In this document: piece after piece, positions 48,744-63,219 of the stretch
Position numbering within the stretch: position 1 is the first letter of the stretch
How the letters are laid out: each line of letters opens with the position of its first letter
Origin: Caprimulgus europaeus
Lineage: Eukaryota; Chordata; Aves; Caprimulgiformes; Caprimulgidae
Assembly (NCBI GenBank): GCA_907165065.1
Contig: OU015526.1
Coordinates: forward strand, 69,215,723 to 69,279,722
Length of the DNA: 64,000 nt
Direction of reading: 5' to 3'
The notes under the pieces: model-generated
Told to the model about the DNA's origin: nothing
Seen by the model: only the letters and a program-made list of their open reading frames with translations
Databases searched by the model: none
Position numbers and translations under genes: made by a program

Positions 48744-50874
48744 TGTCAGTTTTGTTATCTAATTTCAGGGGGACCAAGCTGGGAGGGAAGACAAATGTCT
48801 GTGAACTCCATAATCTGATCCAGTTATTTCAAAGACATCTTTATTGTCTTAGACAGAAGTAAGTGGCACACTAGCAATCTATGTCACCAGATCAAGGCAG
48901 GCTCTAAGAAGTTTGACTGTGCTGATTCATTTGTACCTTTCACTGTAAAAGCTGTGCTGTTCCAGATAAAACAATTGTTTGTCCAGCTGTTCTCATTACT
49001 GCCATTATTGCTGACATAGCAAGACAATATGGGGTAAAGCCTTAATTGGTGAGGTTTTCTTTTGCTTAAGGACAGGAAATATTTAATTTCAAGAACTGCA
49101 ACTAGTTTTGCTTTATACTGTATGTCTTCTGTAAAGCCCTCAGCAATAGTTTTCATTAACATATTTTATTCCTTGTTATAAAAACAAGTATTACATGTTC
49201 CTTTCAAAAGCAGTTCTCAGTCCACTGCCTACCAACTTGTTTCAAGAGAAGTCTCCTCTGATATTTCTTGCTCTCCCAACATGAGCACTGCTATAGACCC
49301 AAACATGCCTGAGTGCAACATCTTTGAGTCGCTCACCCTGGTGCGGGCATGGCATATTCCCATCTCTACCTTCTGCAAACAAATGACTGCCTTGTTTTTT
49401 CTCAGTGTTAAAGACACGTGCCAATGGTGGCTTCTGTGTGGTTGGCTGGCCAAAAGAGTGAAGGGAAGCTCAGTGTACAGTTTGCCCAGTCTAGCAGTAG
49501 CTTAAATCACTCATACATGGTCCCGTAAATTAATTTTAACTGAATTTGTGTCCAAAGCATGAGACTTTTGCTGTCGTCTTTTATTTTGCTGGAACAGAGA
49601 ATTTCTGGAAACTTGAAAGACCCTTTTCTTCCACTTACAACACATTTGTGGAATTGTTAACAGGTCTAATTGTCTAACTGGGTTACTTTATAATGCTGAA
49701 ACTTGATGCAGGACTTTAAATGTGTTTTTAATCCCAGGATGACATTGTTTTCATAAGCAAGATATTTATACATAGCTGCTAGAGGCTAAAAAGGAAGTCA
49801 GAAACAAAGTGCTAGTGTATTCTGACACAAGTGGAATATCTTTGTGTTTTGTGACTGAGTAGGTTGGTGGCTTGAATTGCTAAAAACATCAGCAGAGTGT
49901 AAGCATCCAGTCTTGCATTTTGAGAAATATTTTTATTAGAAGTGGAGTGTGAAATTAGAATAATAGAAGATTTATGAGCTTTTGATGGGGGAGGAGGAAG
50001 AAAGTGAAATCAAACAATTGCTGTGGTAATTGTGCAGTGTAGGAAAGGAAGTGTGGAAATGACAGAAGAGTCAAATGCAGCTACATGAACTTGGGAACAT
50101 ATTTTGTATGCAATATATGAATGGTATCAATATAGTTAGCAAATTACAGAAGACATTTACCCTCAGCAGCATAGCTAACTTTGAAACCAAAAAAGACTTT
50201 GGCTCAAAAAAGACAGTATCATGCACGTTTCAGGAAGATAATAAAACAATGTGTTATTTCAGTGTTTTATAATGGATTCAGAACTTACAATATATGGTTT
50301 TATATGTGCATATTTGATAGAGTTTGCCCATATTTGAAAGTGGCCTAAACTGCAAATGGTGAATTAAGATGACTTTAGTTTTAGAGAAGACACATCATCA
50401 AGGCACCAGAAGATTATGAAGTAGAGTATATGGGTAGGAAGAAACCTAAATGCCAGAATGGGTCTAGTCTTGAGTTTTTAAAGTATTTGGAGGGTAAGAT
50501 GGTATCCCTGGAGGGTTGTTTTCTTCTGTACATTGGGTAGGTGTTTGGGATACACTGTGATTCAGACCTATACTGCAGACATATGTATGTGCTCTAGGAC
50601 AGGGCAGTTCCCCAGGGGCTAATTCTTGCACATGCTGCATCATAAATCAAGAGAACCTTAGCTAGTATGTTCCTTTTGGTATTCCACTGCAAGAACAGAT
50701 AGCATAAAAATAGTCCTAACATTTTTTATTAACAGCATGGTGGTACTTTCCAAAGCCAACAAATACAGGCATGTGTAGAGACTTTTTCTGTGATGCATTT
50801 TGCAAGATGTTTTTTAATCAATAATATTAAGCATGTAAAATAGGAATAACTGATTTCTACACGTGCAATGAACT

Positions 50875-50898
50875 GTACACTATACGTATACTGTGTAC
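50875..50898. repeat. Near-perfect palindrome
   Basis: GTACACTATAC is followed by GTATA, a two-base bulge CT, and GTGTAC. The halves pair over 11 bases around the TATACGTATA core. A short AT/GT-rich hairpin with no visible gene context. Confidence 0.75.
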
Positions 50899-53018
50899 CA
50901 TGTACGATATTACCACATTGACACTTAATGTAGAACTAGAGCAGGAAGGTAAGATAAGCATACAGAACACCTATTCTGGGATTTATTCCCTTGTCTAACA
51001 TTTTCTCATTTCTAACATGGGATGTTAAAGATATAAAACCATCACACATAAGATTAATAACACGCTATTTGCCTTCCACACAGAGATTATTAAAAAAAAA
51101 AAATAAAACAAAGGACCATATATTTTAACCAATGTTAGAAAAATCACCCTCTGGTACTAAACACTTTGGGAGACATTTAGGAAAAAAAACATTAGAACTT
51201 TGCTCAGTCATCAAAATTGGATGCTTTTATGACACTGATACCATTGAAGTAATGACAAAAGTTAGGCAGGGTTACATTACAATGTGCTTGTGAATAAAGG
51301 GGTTTCTGGCTCCATGCCTGACTGTCTCTTTGTGTTGTTTGCCTAATTCTCTCTGACTTTTTAAACAAAATCCTTTCAATGTAGTTTTTTCTTGCTTGCA
51401 TGATTTTACAGAGCAACGTCTCAGAGTAAGAACATTAGGAAATCAAGGGCCTCAGGATCCATGATCTTAGGAAAACTTACAAGTCATTGCTGGATGTTCA
51501 GATTTACTTCATGAACAATTTGTTTTGTCCTAGGGCAAATTGTTGAAAGGTCCAGTAGTCTTCTGACTTATTTCCTGACTTGAATTAAAACAAAGTCTTA
51601 AATATCAAAATTCAGTGGGAAACAACCTACTTTCTTCTAGAAGAGTTTTGCAGCACTGTATGCATTAATAAAGAAAAGACCTCAGTAACCAGAGTATTTT
51701 ACATGACTGAACCTTTAGTTATTAATATAGGTATTGTATTCCATTATATGTAAGTAACCCCTTGATTTATATGTGATTCATTTCATCTATTTAGGTTTTT
51801 TTTTCTAAGTCTCTCTCATTTTGTTTGAAAACTACAAACAGAAGAGAGAAACATGATTCACATGTATGGTAGGAGTAAAAAGATGGAATGTTTTAGGAGA
51901 GTTTTGATCAGATGTTTATATGCTCTGTATTGTTCATCTAAATGTATATCTAGTTAATCTAAACTTGAAGATAAGGTTGCACCCCACATGCAGCCACTGT
52001 GTTTCTTGGTCTGGCCAGTTAAAAAAATCAGGGAAATAAGGTGTCTGCCTCTGGCCACCACGCTGAACAAAAGATTCTCAGGGGTTTGACTCTATATCAG
52101 CTATGCCTTTTGAGAGACTAGTGGCAAGTCCTCTGACAACTTTTATACTTTGTAATTAATACTGTAATGATTTTCCTACAAATGTTTGAGTTATTATGCT
52201 CGTCTATGTTGAGACTCCATAAACAGCAGCCAGTGATTTGTGCTAAAGGCCAGTAAGAGCAAACTCCAGTCCTTTTCCCCAGGCAACTCTTTTCAGGTGT
52301 TCCCAAATGCCCATGAAAGGAAAGATGTGACCAAGTGCACATTATTACTTCTGCTTCTGGCATGCCTCCGTTGAGGTTACTATTTGTCAACTGGTCATCC
52401 CTCAAAAGGCTCACTAGAAGTCCTGCTGTTAAGTCATTAGTTTGTAAGGCGACATCTGAGATTAACACTTGGCACATACGGTACTTGAAAGTATATACAT
52501 ATTTTAATGTGTATGTGCATTCCTTTTTAAAGTTTTTTAACAGCTGTCACCATCAACATTTCATGACAAAGAAAAATAGGAAAACCCACTATATTGTATA
52601 CATCTTGCTTGTTCCTTGTGACAGGTCAAAACCAGCAAAGCTAATTGAGTAGGAAAGCTTTTTTCTTTCTTTTTTATTTTCATAAAACAAGCAAATAAAC
52701 AAAGCTTCTTTCTCTGTGAAAGCTTTTCTTTCATAAACGTTTTTGGAGGACAGTCATGTTTTTCTTCCTATAGGCAGGGTACTATTACCAGTTTGATCTG
52801 TCATAAAAGCAAATAAACAGAGGTTTACTTGTTCCTAAAAAGAGATTTCTCTGCCCTCCAGCTATTTCAAAATTAGCAACATCTTTCCTGCTCATATGCC
52901 AGATCTCTGGGCAGCACTTGCAGCTGCCCTGGAGATGGCACTTCCCAGCTGGTAATACTGCTTTACCCACAGTATCCTGCGGCTATCAACATCTGGGCTT
53001 GGTCCCTAACCTAGACGG

Positions 53019-53079
53019 TTGGGTTTTTTGGTTGTTTCTTGGGGTTTTTTGTTGGGTTTTTTTGTTGTTGTTGTTTTTA
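53019..53079 (+). repeat. T/G-rich low-complexity run
   Basis: Runs of T are separated by GG, GGG, GGGG and G, ending in TTGTTGTTGTT. Simple sequence. Confidence 0.7.
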
Positions 53080-53159
53080 CAGGATTAGACATCTTAAAAC
53101 ATGGCATGCTATTTTTTTAATTCACTGGAGATAGTGCTTGTTGAGGTAGTCTGCAGTTA

Positions 53160-53560
53160 CACATGGCACCTCAAGCACAAAATTTTAGCCATGATGTGTT
53201 GATGGACTGACTCAGGGCCCATGCAGTCACCAGTGGCCCCATCCTGCCACTAGCTCTGGGCACAGCATGCCTGTCACAGCGAGGAGGCTGTAGCCTAGGG
53301 GCACTGCAAGGACACAGGGCTGGTTTTGGGTGTGCTGCAGCGCCAGCAATGACCCTTACTTCTGGGCTGGGTCCAGAGCCTCTCCATGGTGGGCAGGTAG
53401 ACTGCCCAGCCACATGGTCCTGCCCTGTGCTGGGCTATGTAGCCCTGGCCACTGTCCTTAGTACTGCAGGACACCGCCAACCCTCACCACACCTGGACAA
53501 GAAAGTACCCCATGGAGATCCTGTTACTGCTAATGGCTGATGATCTCCCATCATTATCTG
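53160..53560. other. GC-rich patch, possible old repeat
   Basis: About 400 bp of GC-rich sequence lies in AT-rich surroundings, with words such as CCCTGTGCTGGGC and CTGCAGCGCC and only modest CpG. Four open frames of 61-80 codons on both strands overlap, as expected from composition. No domain or repeat family is recognised. It is the third such patch in the window. Confidence 0.35.
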
Positions 53561-54257
53561 TGCACCAACGATAGCCATAATTTTAGTAAAAACTTCATAA
53601 ACAGGAATTTCAGTAGCTGCATGCACATGTGGATGCACGAACAGATGTCATTTCTGTTGTACTAAGAAGTTTTATTAGCTCTGTCACATTTGAGAATGCA
53701 CAGTGGATCCTGAAAACACTCAGCATTCACAATTTGCTGCCCCCATATTAAATTCTTCATGTCAATGTCAGCAATTTTTAGTGGCCTTATCCTGCAGCAG
53801 TGGAGCAATGCCAGAGCTGAACAATTCCTGAACATTAAAATTAAAGTGACATACTAGCATGATAAGAAAAACATTGCCATTGCAACATGTGTGTGTTTTG
53901 TTTGAAAAGCTATTTAGAAAGAACATTTCCAGAATCTCTTTAAACAGCATGCTCTCCAGAATGCTCTTTAAACAAAGGTATTTTTGGGACACATGCTGAA
54001 GACTTCTTTCAAGTTGTGAATCTGGCCTGAATTTTATGCTGTACATAGAAGAATTATAGAAAAGATAACAAAGCGTAGGAAGATTTTCTTTCAGGAGTCA
54101 AGTCTGGTACCTTGCAGGCATCAAAGAGTCAAGGACTGGCCAAAGACACAATGCATTTGTCTACCAGTGCTCCACATTTCAAAACTTATAGGTGCCTTAA
54201 GCAGTGAATGGAGTCCTTGTAGACCTAAAGCATCACATTCCACCCAATTTCTGCTTT

Positions 54258-54285
54258 AGATTATATGCAGAAGATTATATGCAGA
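54258..54285 (+). repeat. Perfect 14-bp tandem duplication
   Basis: AGATTATATGCAGA occurs twice in direct succession with no mismatch. Probably a recent slippage duplication. Confidence 0.85.
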
Positions 54286-55779
54286 AGTTTACTGCAAAAT
54301 TTCACCTGATTTTCTTCCACTATTTTCACCAAACACCTTATCAAAAGCTCTGAGTAGCCATAGCTCATCATTAGGAAAATTTCATTGTTCTAATTCACCA
54401 GTGGTAAAGGATAGGTGTGTATTTATGGGGAGACATTGAGGTTAAATAGCCCCCAAGAGAAGCAGTTATAGTACACAAAGCTAAATGGACACTAATGCTT
54501 TCTTTAACTTAATTTCTCCCATGTATTTACATTTTTCTATCTTAAAACTGACAGTGATTTAATAGCAACAGGAAAAAAAAAGGAAAAAAAAAAGTATATA
54601 AAATCAAAAGACCTATCTAAAGTAGAGAACAAAGTTCCAGACTCCGTAAAGATCATGATGGACTTTATTGTACTTGAATTTACTTGAAAATCATTTGAAT
54701 AGTGTGGTGACTGATGGTAGTATAAAACTGAGTGTAATAGGTAAATATTTTAGATGTGTCCAACTCCAGATAAATTCTAAATAAATGTTTTGTTTCAGGT
54801 CTCAGTTTTCTTTTAAACAATCAGAAACAAAAGACTTCAAATTTTTTAATCCCAACTTAAGAATTCAACATAAAATTGTAATAATATTTATCAGGAAATC
54901 ATATTAAATGATTTAGTTTTATAATTTCTAATATATATTAAAAATTGCATTTACTTTACAACAAAAATCTTTCTTTTTATTCAAATGAATCCTTTTTTCA
55001 AGATAGATTACCAAATTCACTGCTCAGGGTGAGAGCAAAACTGAGTTCCTGGCTCTGGCTGTTATGCTGAGAGCTGTAGGAGTTAACTCTGCTGATGATA
55101 ATGAGACTGAGCAGGCAGCAGATGCTCACGTGCCTTTACAATCCAAATCTACCCAAAAATTCCTCTCACAGAAAATTTGAGGAATGTCTGGCACCCTGGA
55201 GATAGTGACAGACTCAGTATCAGCCATATGCCACCTGCTAGAGCCATTGTTAAACAAACCACGGGATTTTACAGCACTATATGAAGTAAGTTGCTTACTT
55301 GCAAGGAAACTTTGTCCCGTTCCAAATTTTATCATCTTCCCTTACAACAACTTTTTAAACCATAAATCATGCTAGCTGTAAAAATAATGAATTTATTACA
55401 AAAATATGAAATAAATTAATTTAAGAATATTTTATAAGAAGCGCTGTTTACAACTATCCATGTATAAGAACATAGCGTTTGCTGTGCTGTGTTATTTTTC
55501 ATGTAAACGCTCAAATATTATGCACCTACTGTTTCATATTTACAATTTTAACACCTGTGTTTTAAAAGGTTTTCCAAGGGTCTGGTGCTGTTTTCACGCG
55601 TTAGCATATTTAATGTGATTCTGAGCCAACCATCTATTCTGTAAAATATGTAAAGTTCTTCATTTACAAAACCTATAAAAAAATGGGACCTCACTGTAAC
55701 GAGGAACACTTTTGACAGCTGCAGAATGTACTGGGAATATTCTCATCTTGTTTGCAATTCTTGAATAAGTAGGTACAGG

Positions 55780-55797
55780 AAAAAAAAAAAAAAAAAA
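55780..55797 (+). repeat. Poly-A run of 18 bases
   Basis: Eighteen consecutive A. No retrocopy body or flanking duplication recognised. Confidence 0.85.
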
Positions 55798-58700
55798 TCA
55801 CTGCCCAAAATGCTCAGAAATGACAGATCCTTTCTGAAAAAAAGATATCTTCAGTTGTGAGCTTGGAAGCTCACATCTCAGAGACTAAGTCATTGAAAAT
55901 GTCCAAAAATACTCTTGAACAATTGGTACATATTCCTGAGCATATGTGTGAGTGTTTGGTTTGAAAATATCACAAGAAAAATATTAGGTAAAGGAAATAA
56001 ATACTATTCATATAAAGAAGAAAAAAATTCTCTTTACCTATCAGACTGCTAATTTCTGTGACATGAACTAAGAAACCCTTTTGGTTTCTATTGGGCAAGT
56101 GTTGGGATCTTCAAATGCCCACTCTAGTCACCGTTTAGTGGTGTATTTAGTGAGAATTTAATGGAGTCTTTAGAGAGAATCCAAGAATGATATGGAGAAT
56201 GAAAAAGTTAAGCTAGAACTTAGCAGGTTACAATAAAGAAGCTCATGAGACACATGGCTTCAGATGATCTAACAGCCCAGTTAGATTCAGAGGTAGAAAA
56301 GCTATGAATCTGAGAACTGTGCAGCAAAGGCCCATTGGAAAGAGGAGAAAATTTTGTAATTCAGAATTGCCATGGGAGTCTGGGACAGTGAAAATTTGGC
56401 TTTGCTTCCAAATGGCTGAAAGTTCCTAATAACCTAACATGTTGAATATTCCTGTCACTCAGAAGATGAATTTGGCCTCATGTCTTTGGTTAATCCTTGC
56501 TTTACTGTCCTGTAATGTTAAGACTTGTGAACCACACAAGAAACCCAAAAAAAGTTTTTTAAAAAAAAAGTAAATAAAAAAGCTGAACTGAAGTTGAAGC
56601 TCAGAATGTTTCTGATTTAAATATGGGCAGGCAGGTTAGGGCTAGAGTTTATTGCCATGGGCAGTTTAGCATTAGTGGAGAATTTGTAAGGTCTTTTGAG
56701 GAACCAAACTACATAAAGCTGTTTATTTTAAATTTAAAGCTTCAACCAATTCTGAGTTACTTTAACTAAAAGAATAAACAAAAGATTTTGTGTTGCAAAT
56801 ACTGTAATTCTTTCCTCAAAGAGTCATGAAACCCAGATATAGCATCGATGTTTAATTTCTCCTCATTTCTCTTACTTAGTTTGCTCTCTTAATTTCCTTT
56901 TCTATAGCTGAGATACTAAAGTTTATTGGAATATATTTTGCAGGATTTTTTTCCCTGGAGTAACTCATTCAGATACAGGCTCAAATTCATTTAGTAAGAA
57001 AAGGTTGAGGCTTAAATATTTTAGAGTTTTAGCTCCAGCATGAAAGACAACCTGTTTATTTTATAGATATGTTCCAATCTCAGAGATTTTTTTTAGTCAT
57101 GGGCAGAGAGAAAATTGGAATGAATAAAAATTTAAAAAAAAAAAATACTTATCTCTGGATTCATTCTCATTTTTAATACTCTGTCAACTTACTATACAAA
57201 CAATCTAAGAAGCTCTGGTCTTTGCAAGAGAGCTTTTTTACCTTCTAAGCAGGTTTTTGGTGAATACAAATGGTTACAAACATTCTGTTAGAAAAGTTTG
57301 CTTTGAAAAATGTAGAAGTAGAAAAATAATTACTCTTAGCACTGACTCTATTTCTGAAACATATTCATGACTATTACCAACTTCATCTCTTGCACAGTTC
57401 AGCAAAATGATAACTAAGAAGAGAGACTGGTCCACTGTAAATACACCATAGAGCTTATGCCGAAGAAGCACAATGTTGTCACAAATATGTGTGGGTATTT
57501 TTTGAACTTATTTAGGCTGGCAATTAGAAGATACTATAATAATATTCCTAATCATCAATACAACCAGGTACAATGCAGTCTTTCAGTAGAGTAGTAAGGG
57601 GAAAACTCCACTTATTAGTTTTAAGATAAAGTTGATGTTGTTTTGAAAAGGTTTACACGCTGCATTACCTGAGATAATAACGTACTGTTTATGAAGAGAC
57701 CAAAAGCTCCTGCTAATCCTGTATTTCTAAACACACTTGCATTTCTTTGTACTCATTCTCTGATTATGCTAAATAGTGACTACAAAGAATGCATTTTGCC
57801 TTTTGAGCATTGAGGTAGCTGCTGCTCCAGAAGCTTATCATATTCACTTCAGAACATGCAAAGTGATATATGTAGCACAGAACTCCAAATATATGCATTA
57901 TTTGGGAAGCAGTGAGTTCTTTTGTTGTTAAAAAATCCTGGGACCCATTTTCTAAGGTCTGCTCAGCTGCAAGACAGCCAGATAGGTGCTGACACTAGCT
58001 CTCTAGTTTTACTGTAATGAAGATGTTCCACTCTGCAAAGCATCATTATTGCTTCCATTATATCTCTTCACCTTATACCTACTGTGCAGAATGACTGATT
58101 CAGGAAAATTGAACTGTTGCATGAACAGGAAAATTCTTCACTTGTTACCTTCACATCAGGTCATTCACTATAATACCTACATGAAAGAATGTAGAGTTAA
58201 GATTACAACTTATCTTCAGGATTCAACACTGATCTGGGTTGATATTTTATTCTGAATGCTCATTCCACTATGCAGAAAACTATTTCTGACTTCATTTTAG
58301 AAAGCTGTGATTCAGCACATTGGTTCTTGTCTTGGGGACTGCAAGAAGCCATTCCAATTCCTTCAGGAAGAAGAGAAATCCTTGGTTAGCAGGGTAGCTT
58401 CATAAATTATTTTCCTCCCATTTTATTTTCTTTATACTCTCTTACATTTTCAAGAGCCTCCCACACTGTTGTTGTTCTAATGCATTCTCCTTATTTGTAT
58501 CTTTATATCTCAATATGCTTTCATTCTAAGTTATTCATTCCTTCAGAATCTGACAGTGAAATTAATATCAATTTTTTTTTTCTTTCGGTTGAAATGGTGA
58601 CAGTATAAAAACTATTCAAATCAGTTGTGGGTTTTGGTACTTTTCCTTCCATTTGCAATTATGACAGTGATATTTTATTTTTTTTAGGCAAAGGTATTGT

Positions 58701-59001
58701 GTGGGGACATTTAGCACAGCTTTAAGAAAAGCTCTGAGTGATATAACAGAATTGTATTATCTTTGAAACATCTCTTCACATGGCTACTAATTCCCTTCTC
58801 TCTTTTCTTGATCTTTGCAAAGTTTCATTGAGAATACTGAATTCATAATAGTCCCTCAGATTGTTAAGAATGTACAAGTGAGAGATGCAGCTTTCAAAAG
58901 CCCCTATTTTTTATGTCAACTTTTCTTTGCACTTTGAATTGCAGGATCAGGAACTGAAAAATGTCAGAAAAAACAATATTCATTGCACAGTTACTGTCTT
59001 T

Positions 59002-59017
59002 AAAAAAAAAAAAAAAA
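59002..59017 (+). repeat. Poly-A run of 16 bases
   Basis: Sixteen consecutive A following TCTTT. No associated retroelement seen. Confidence 0.85.
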
Positions 59018-62000
59018 TCAAGCAACATTTAAACTGACTAGGGGACTCTGCTATCTTACTGGGCTGTCTATATTTCTGCCTTGATTTTGGTTCAACTTAA
59101 TAAAAATCAAGTTTACGTATTTGATTTCTTTTTGAAGTAACAAGGCTAATAATTTAATTTAATTCTAAGTCACAGTCTGTACAATAGGCCTTTACCAATT
59201 AGTAATTTAAGGTTTAAGAATGGGCAGTTGGGTCTAGCTATGCAACGTGTTTGTTGCGGCTGTCATAACACATCCCATGAGCGACAGATACCTCGCACAA
59301 GTTCTCTGTCTTCCGTGCTTGTTGGCAGACTGTCAGCACAGGAACTGGGAAAACAGTTGAGAAATGCTTGCTATTAGATTCCATGGAACATCATGCAGCA
59401 AATAAAAAGTATCAAATTCTACTCTACTTTGCAGAAACCTGTAGAATGTTACCAAACAAGACATAGTTTATGTAAATGTCTATCCATGAATAGGGCATAG
59501 AGGTGACAGCACTGAAATAGGAATTAGATGTTCTACCACACCTAAGCTGATGTTGTGAAATTATATAAATAGTTTCTAGTTTCATGTTAAAGGAGTAACA
59601 CATCTGTCTGAAACTATAAAATAAAGAATAAAAAAATCATAATTCTGATCCATTAGCTAAGTTGATTTAGTAATTTGATAAAATTATTATTTTTTAAATT
59701 AAAAAGATCCTTTTTTATTTTGTTGGAACCATGATTTTCTTCATAGATTAAAGTTATGCCATTCTGTAGTTAAAATGGTGAGTCTGAGTCTGTTTTCTGA
59801 ATTGTAAGTAGGCATTTCAGCTGCTTCAGCTATTTCCTAGACAGACACAGTGTATCATCTGCAGAACGTCATGATAATATATTTGTTTTCACTGCCGGTC
59901 TAGGCTTCCACAAAATTTGCAGTAAAAGCATGTTTAAAATGGATGGATACCTATTTTCAAAGACAATGAATTCTTACTGACCCCAAAATACTATTACCAG
60001 TAAAAAGAATAGAAGAATAATGTTCAGTAAAGATAAGAGGAAGCACAAAACCTTTAGTTTCCATATTGCACTGATTAATCCTTGCAACACAATTTTAATT
60101 ATTTTAGACAAAGCCATGAGTTGATGAAGGGAATTTTTTTTTCTGTCATTATTGTGCTCTCATGATCATAATTTTAAATTTAAAATTGCTGCACTACTTG
60201 TTAAACCTACTTAGGCTGTTTATTTCAAACATAAAGTGTAATTTTGTTTCTCAATAACTTTACCCCAGAAAGAACAACTATAGTGATAAGAGGAAGAATG
60301 ACAGGAAAAAAATGTGTCAGTCTTACAGATTGTATACGCTTAATAATTGAGGAAAAAAAAGAGTTTGCAAGAAGCACAAGGAAAGTTTAAACAAACATGA
60401 CTTCTCTACAAGTAAAAAAAAAATATTAATTTTATTTGTATTTCAAATGTTTTTGTCAGATTCATTGAAAGTAGGCGCATACTACTAGAATAATTATTTT
60501 TAAATTGCTATTCACCTTCAGGCAGAGCTAGACAGATGGTTTTTGGTTCAAGGTGTAAAGATAAAACAAAGTTGGAAGTTCTTGCCAGTGCATGAACTCA
60601 AACACACAAAAACCTTTTATACATTATGATCCCACATAGCTGATGGCAACCAGCTCATTTTTACAAGTTTCTACCATCATTACAGCACCGCTCAGCTAAT
60701 CAACAAATACTATCTGGCTTCAGAAGTGTATTCCTGATGGATAAACTGGGGCAGAACAATGAGACTAAGGTCCTTGGGGTTAATCCTAATCACAAGAGAG
60801 CTAAAATTTCTTATGTCAGAAAGTGTGCTATGGTTCCTCTTACTATGGAGGTAGATCTCCAAACAGTATTTCCAGTAAAATATTACAATTTAGAAAATGA
60901 AAGTTCCAGCATTTGTGTATCCTTCTGAAAGCATATTATGCAGCACAGTTTGTACAAACAAATGCTCTTGGACCTGATTTTAAGCTGCTGTTTCTGCAGC
61001 CTGAAGGCATTCCTCATGGCCACTACTTGCTACTAACACCAGAGTTCTTAAAGCTTTTCCAGGAAACAAGGTAATCTTTCCAAAAGGAAAGTAGCAGCAA
61101 TTTACATCAAGGGATCATCTCCCAGCCTCCAGATATATTTTGTAATATTATGTAGTGGAATCATAAATTCAAGTTGTTACAAAATGAGTATTGATGTTAG
61201 GAGGACATGATTTCAGATCAGAGGAGGCCTGAATTAAAACTGTTTTGTCAGATATCAAATCGTGTGTTTTAATTTTTGTCATTCATGGCAAAAGTATCAC
61301 CTAAACCATGAAGTAATACTTCTTTAACATTCATCCTTCTTTGTATAACTTCTATTTGCCGTAATGAACATCTGAATGACTTTGTTTTAGAGTGATTTAA
61401 GAGGAGTATTCTCGATAAATAATGCATACAACTTTTATTTCTTGAGCAAACATGAGATGATATAGAAGTATGCAGTAATGAATAACTGCCTTGTTAGGTA
61501 TCATATAATACATGTCTTAGGAATTTGTGTTTTATAGTAAGCACACAAGAAAAGCTTGGAATTTTGACACTCAAGGTAAAAATATTACAGTAAGTTATTA
61601 ACCTTACTTACAGCTGATGAACCATTAATGAATTTGAAACTAGAGAACAACTAAAGAGGAGTGGTAATACTTATTTCTTTATATTGAGAAAATTCTTTCC
61701 CAATAAAGACATGATCAATAAAAGCATGGAAACCTCTTTTTCAGTTTATGTTCTTCTCCTCATTCTGTATTTGTGCATCTGGGCAAGCACATATTTTTTG
61801 TGGTTCATAGTTATGCAAATATTGACTTACTGGTCAGTTCAAGCATGCAGAAATGAAATGTAAGACCACTTTAGAACATGCTTTTGTATTTGTCTGCCAA
61901 ATTACAGTTCTTTCATTTAATGAGCATACATTCTGCTCTCCTGCAAGTTAACCTTGTAAAAAGGCAGATTCTGAGTTGCTCAGTTGTGCTGTCTTCTTTT

Positions 62001-63219
62001 TTTAAAGAAACCCAACTTTTCTGAAGGTCAAGAATGAAATACACGGTCTTTTCAGATCACTTTGATTACAGCTTATCAATGAGACCTGAGAATGCTGAGT
62101 GGCTTTAAAGAGGCCTCTTTAGATGGTCTCCACCTTTTTTACTCATCTTGAGTTTGAAAGACCAGCCAGCAATTTCATTTAGGACAGCCTAGAGAAAGAA
62201 CATCTGAAAATAATGCTCCCTAACATCAGGTTGTAGTATGCACTCCAATTTTCTTATATTTTAATATATTTTAATAAACAAGCCTCTTTTTACTATTTTT
62301 CTTGCTGGTGGAATTTTGAAACTGTAGAAGGAGATATCAGTGCCATTTTAAAGAAACATATAATAGGTAAATGTTTTTTTCTTACAGCTTTATGATTTGA
62401 TTGCATAGCCTGCTGATTGATCAATGTATATCACTTACTGGTACTGCTTTTCAAAATGGCTCGTTCCATTTAGTAACTCCTTCATGGGACTGAGCATTTT
62501 GTTAACTAACCAGGTATAAAGTTTATCTTTTCAGTGTGCTTTGTTCATTTAGCTACACTTTTTTAAGGCTTGCTTTTTATTGTTACAAACTGATTTCTTT
62601 CTTTAAGCTTTTGACCCTGAGTTATTTAAAAAGCAATTAAAATATTTAAATAGTTGAAATTTCAGATGCTTCTCTAACAAAATATCACATGCTTAACTGA
62701 TTAAGAGGCTATTCTGAAGTATTTGGCTAGTGCTATGTTACATAATTTGTTAATTGAGGCTTTGATATTTCAACAGTCAGGCAACTAGGAAAACAATTTA
62801 TAAATCAAGACTAAAGTATTTCTTGAGAGAAACCTCTTTTGTGTAATAATTATGTGTTGTGTTCAGAAAATGCAGTACAGTTTAATAACACGTTACAATA
62901 CTAATAACAAAAGTTTGTAAAAGTGAATTTTATAAATTAGTTTTTCTATATTAATAAAATTTTAGAAAGAGACAGAACAGAGGGTGTGTGACAAAAGAAT
63001 TAAAGGACACTTATAGCTGTTCCTGAGGAGGTAGGTAAGATTTCATTGTATTGAAACATATTGCCCAAACCTGAGGCCAATACAACTAATTGTAAAGAAA
63101 CAATTTTCTCCAAAAGATATTCCTCAAACAGCTAGTTACTGGGTTTTTTGTTCCTTTTGTCAGGCTTGTTTTAAAATTTATTTATTTATTTATTCTCTTA
63201 ATGAATTCTTTAACATCTA

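Larger units (their letters stand above)
48744..53159. other. Unique AT-rich noncoding DNA
   Basis: No gene or known repeat is supported. Opposed short frames at 49,229-49,505 and a minus-strand 119-codon frame at 52,118-52,477 lack homology I can name. A near-palindrome occurs at 50,875-50,898 and a T/G-rich run at 53,019-53,079. Confidence 0.5.
53561..63219. other. Unique AT-rich noncoding DNA
   Basis: No gene, RNA or recognisable transposon is supported. No open frame exceeds 92 codons. Homopolymer runs and a short tandem duplication are listed separately. A slightly CpG-richer stretch near 59,240-59,330 carries about five CpG but no recognised motif set. Confidence 0.55.
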
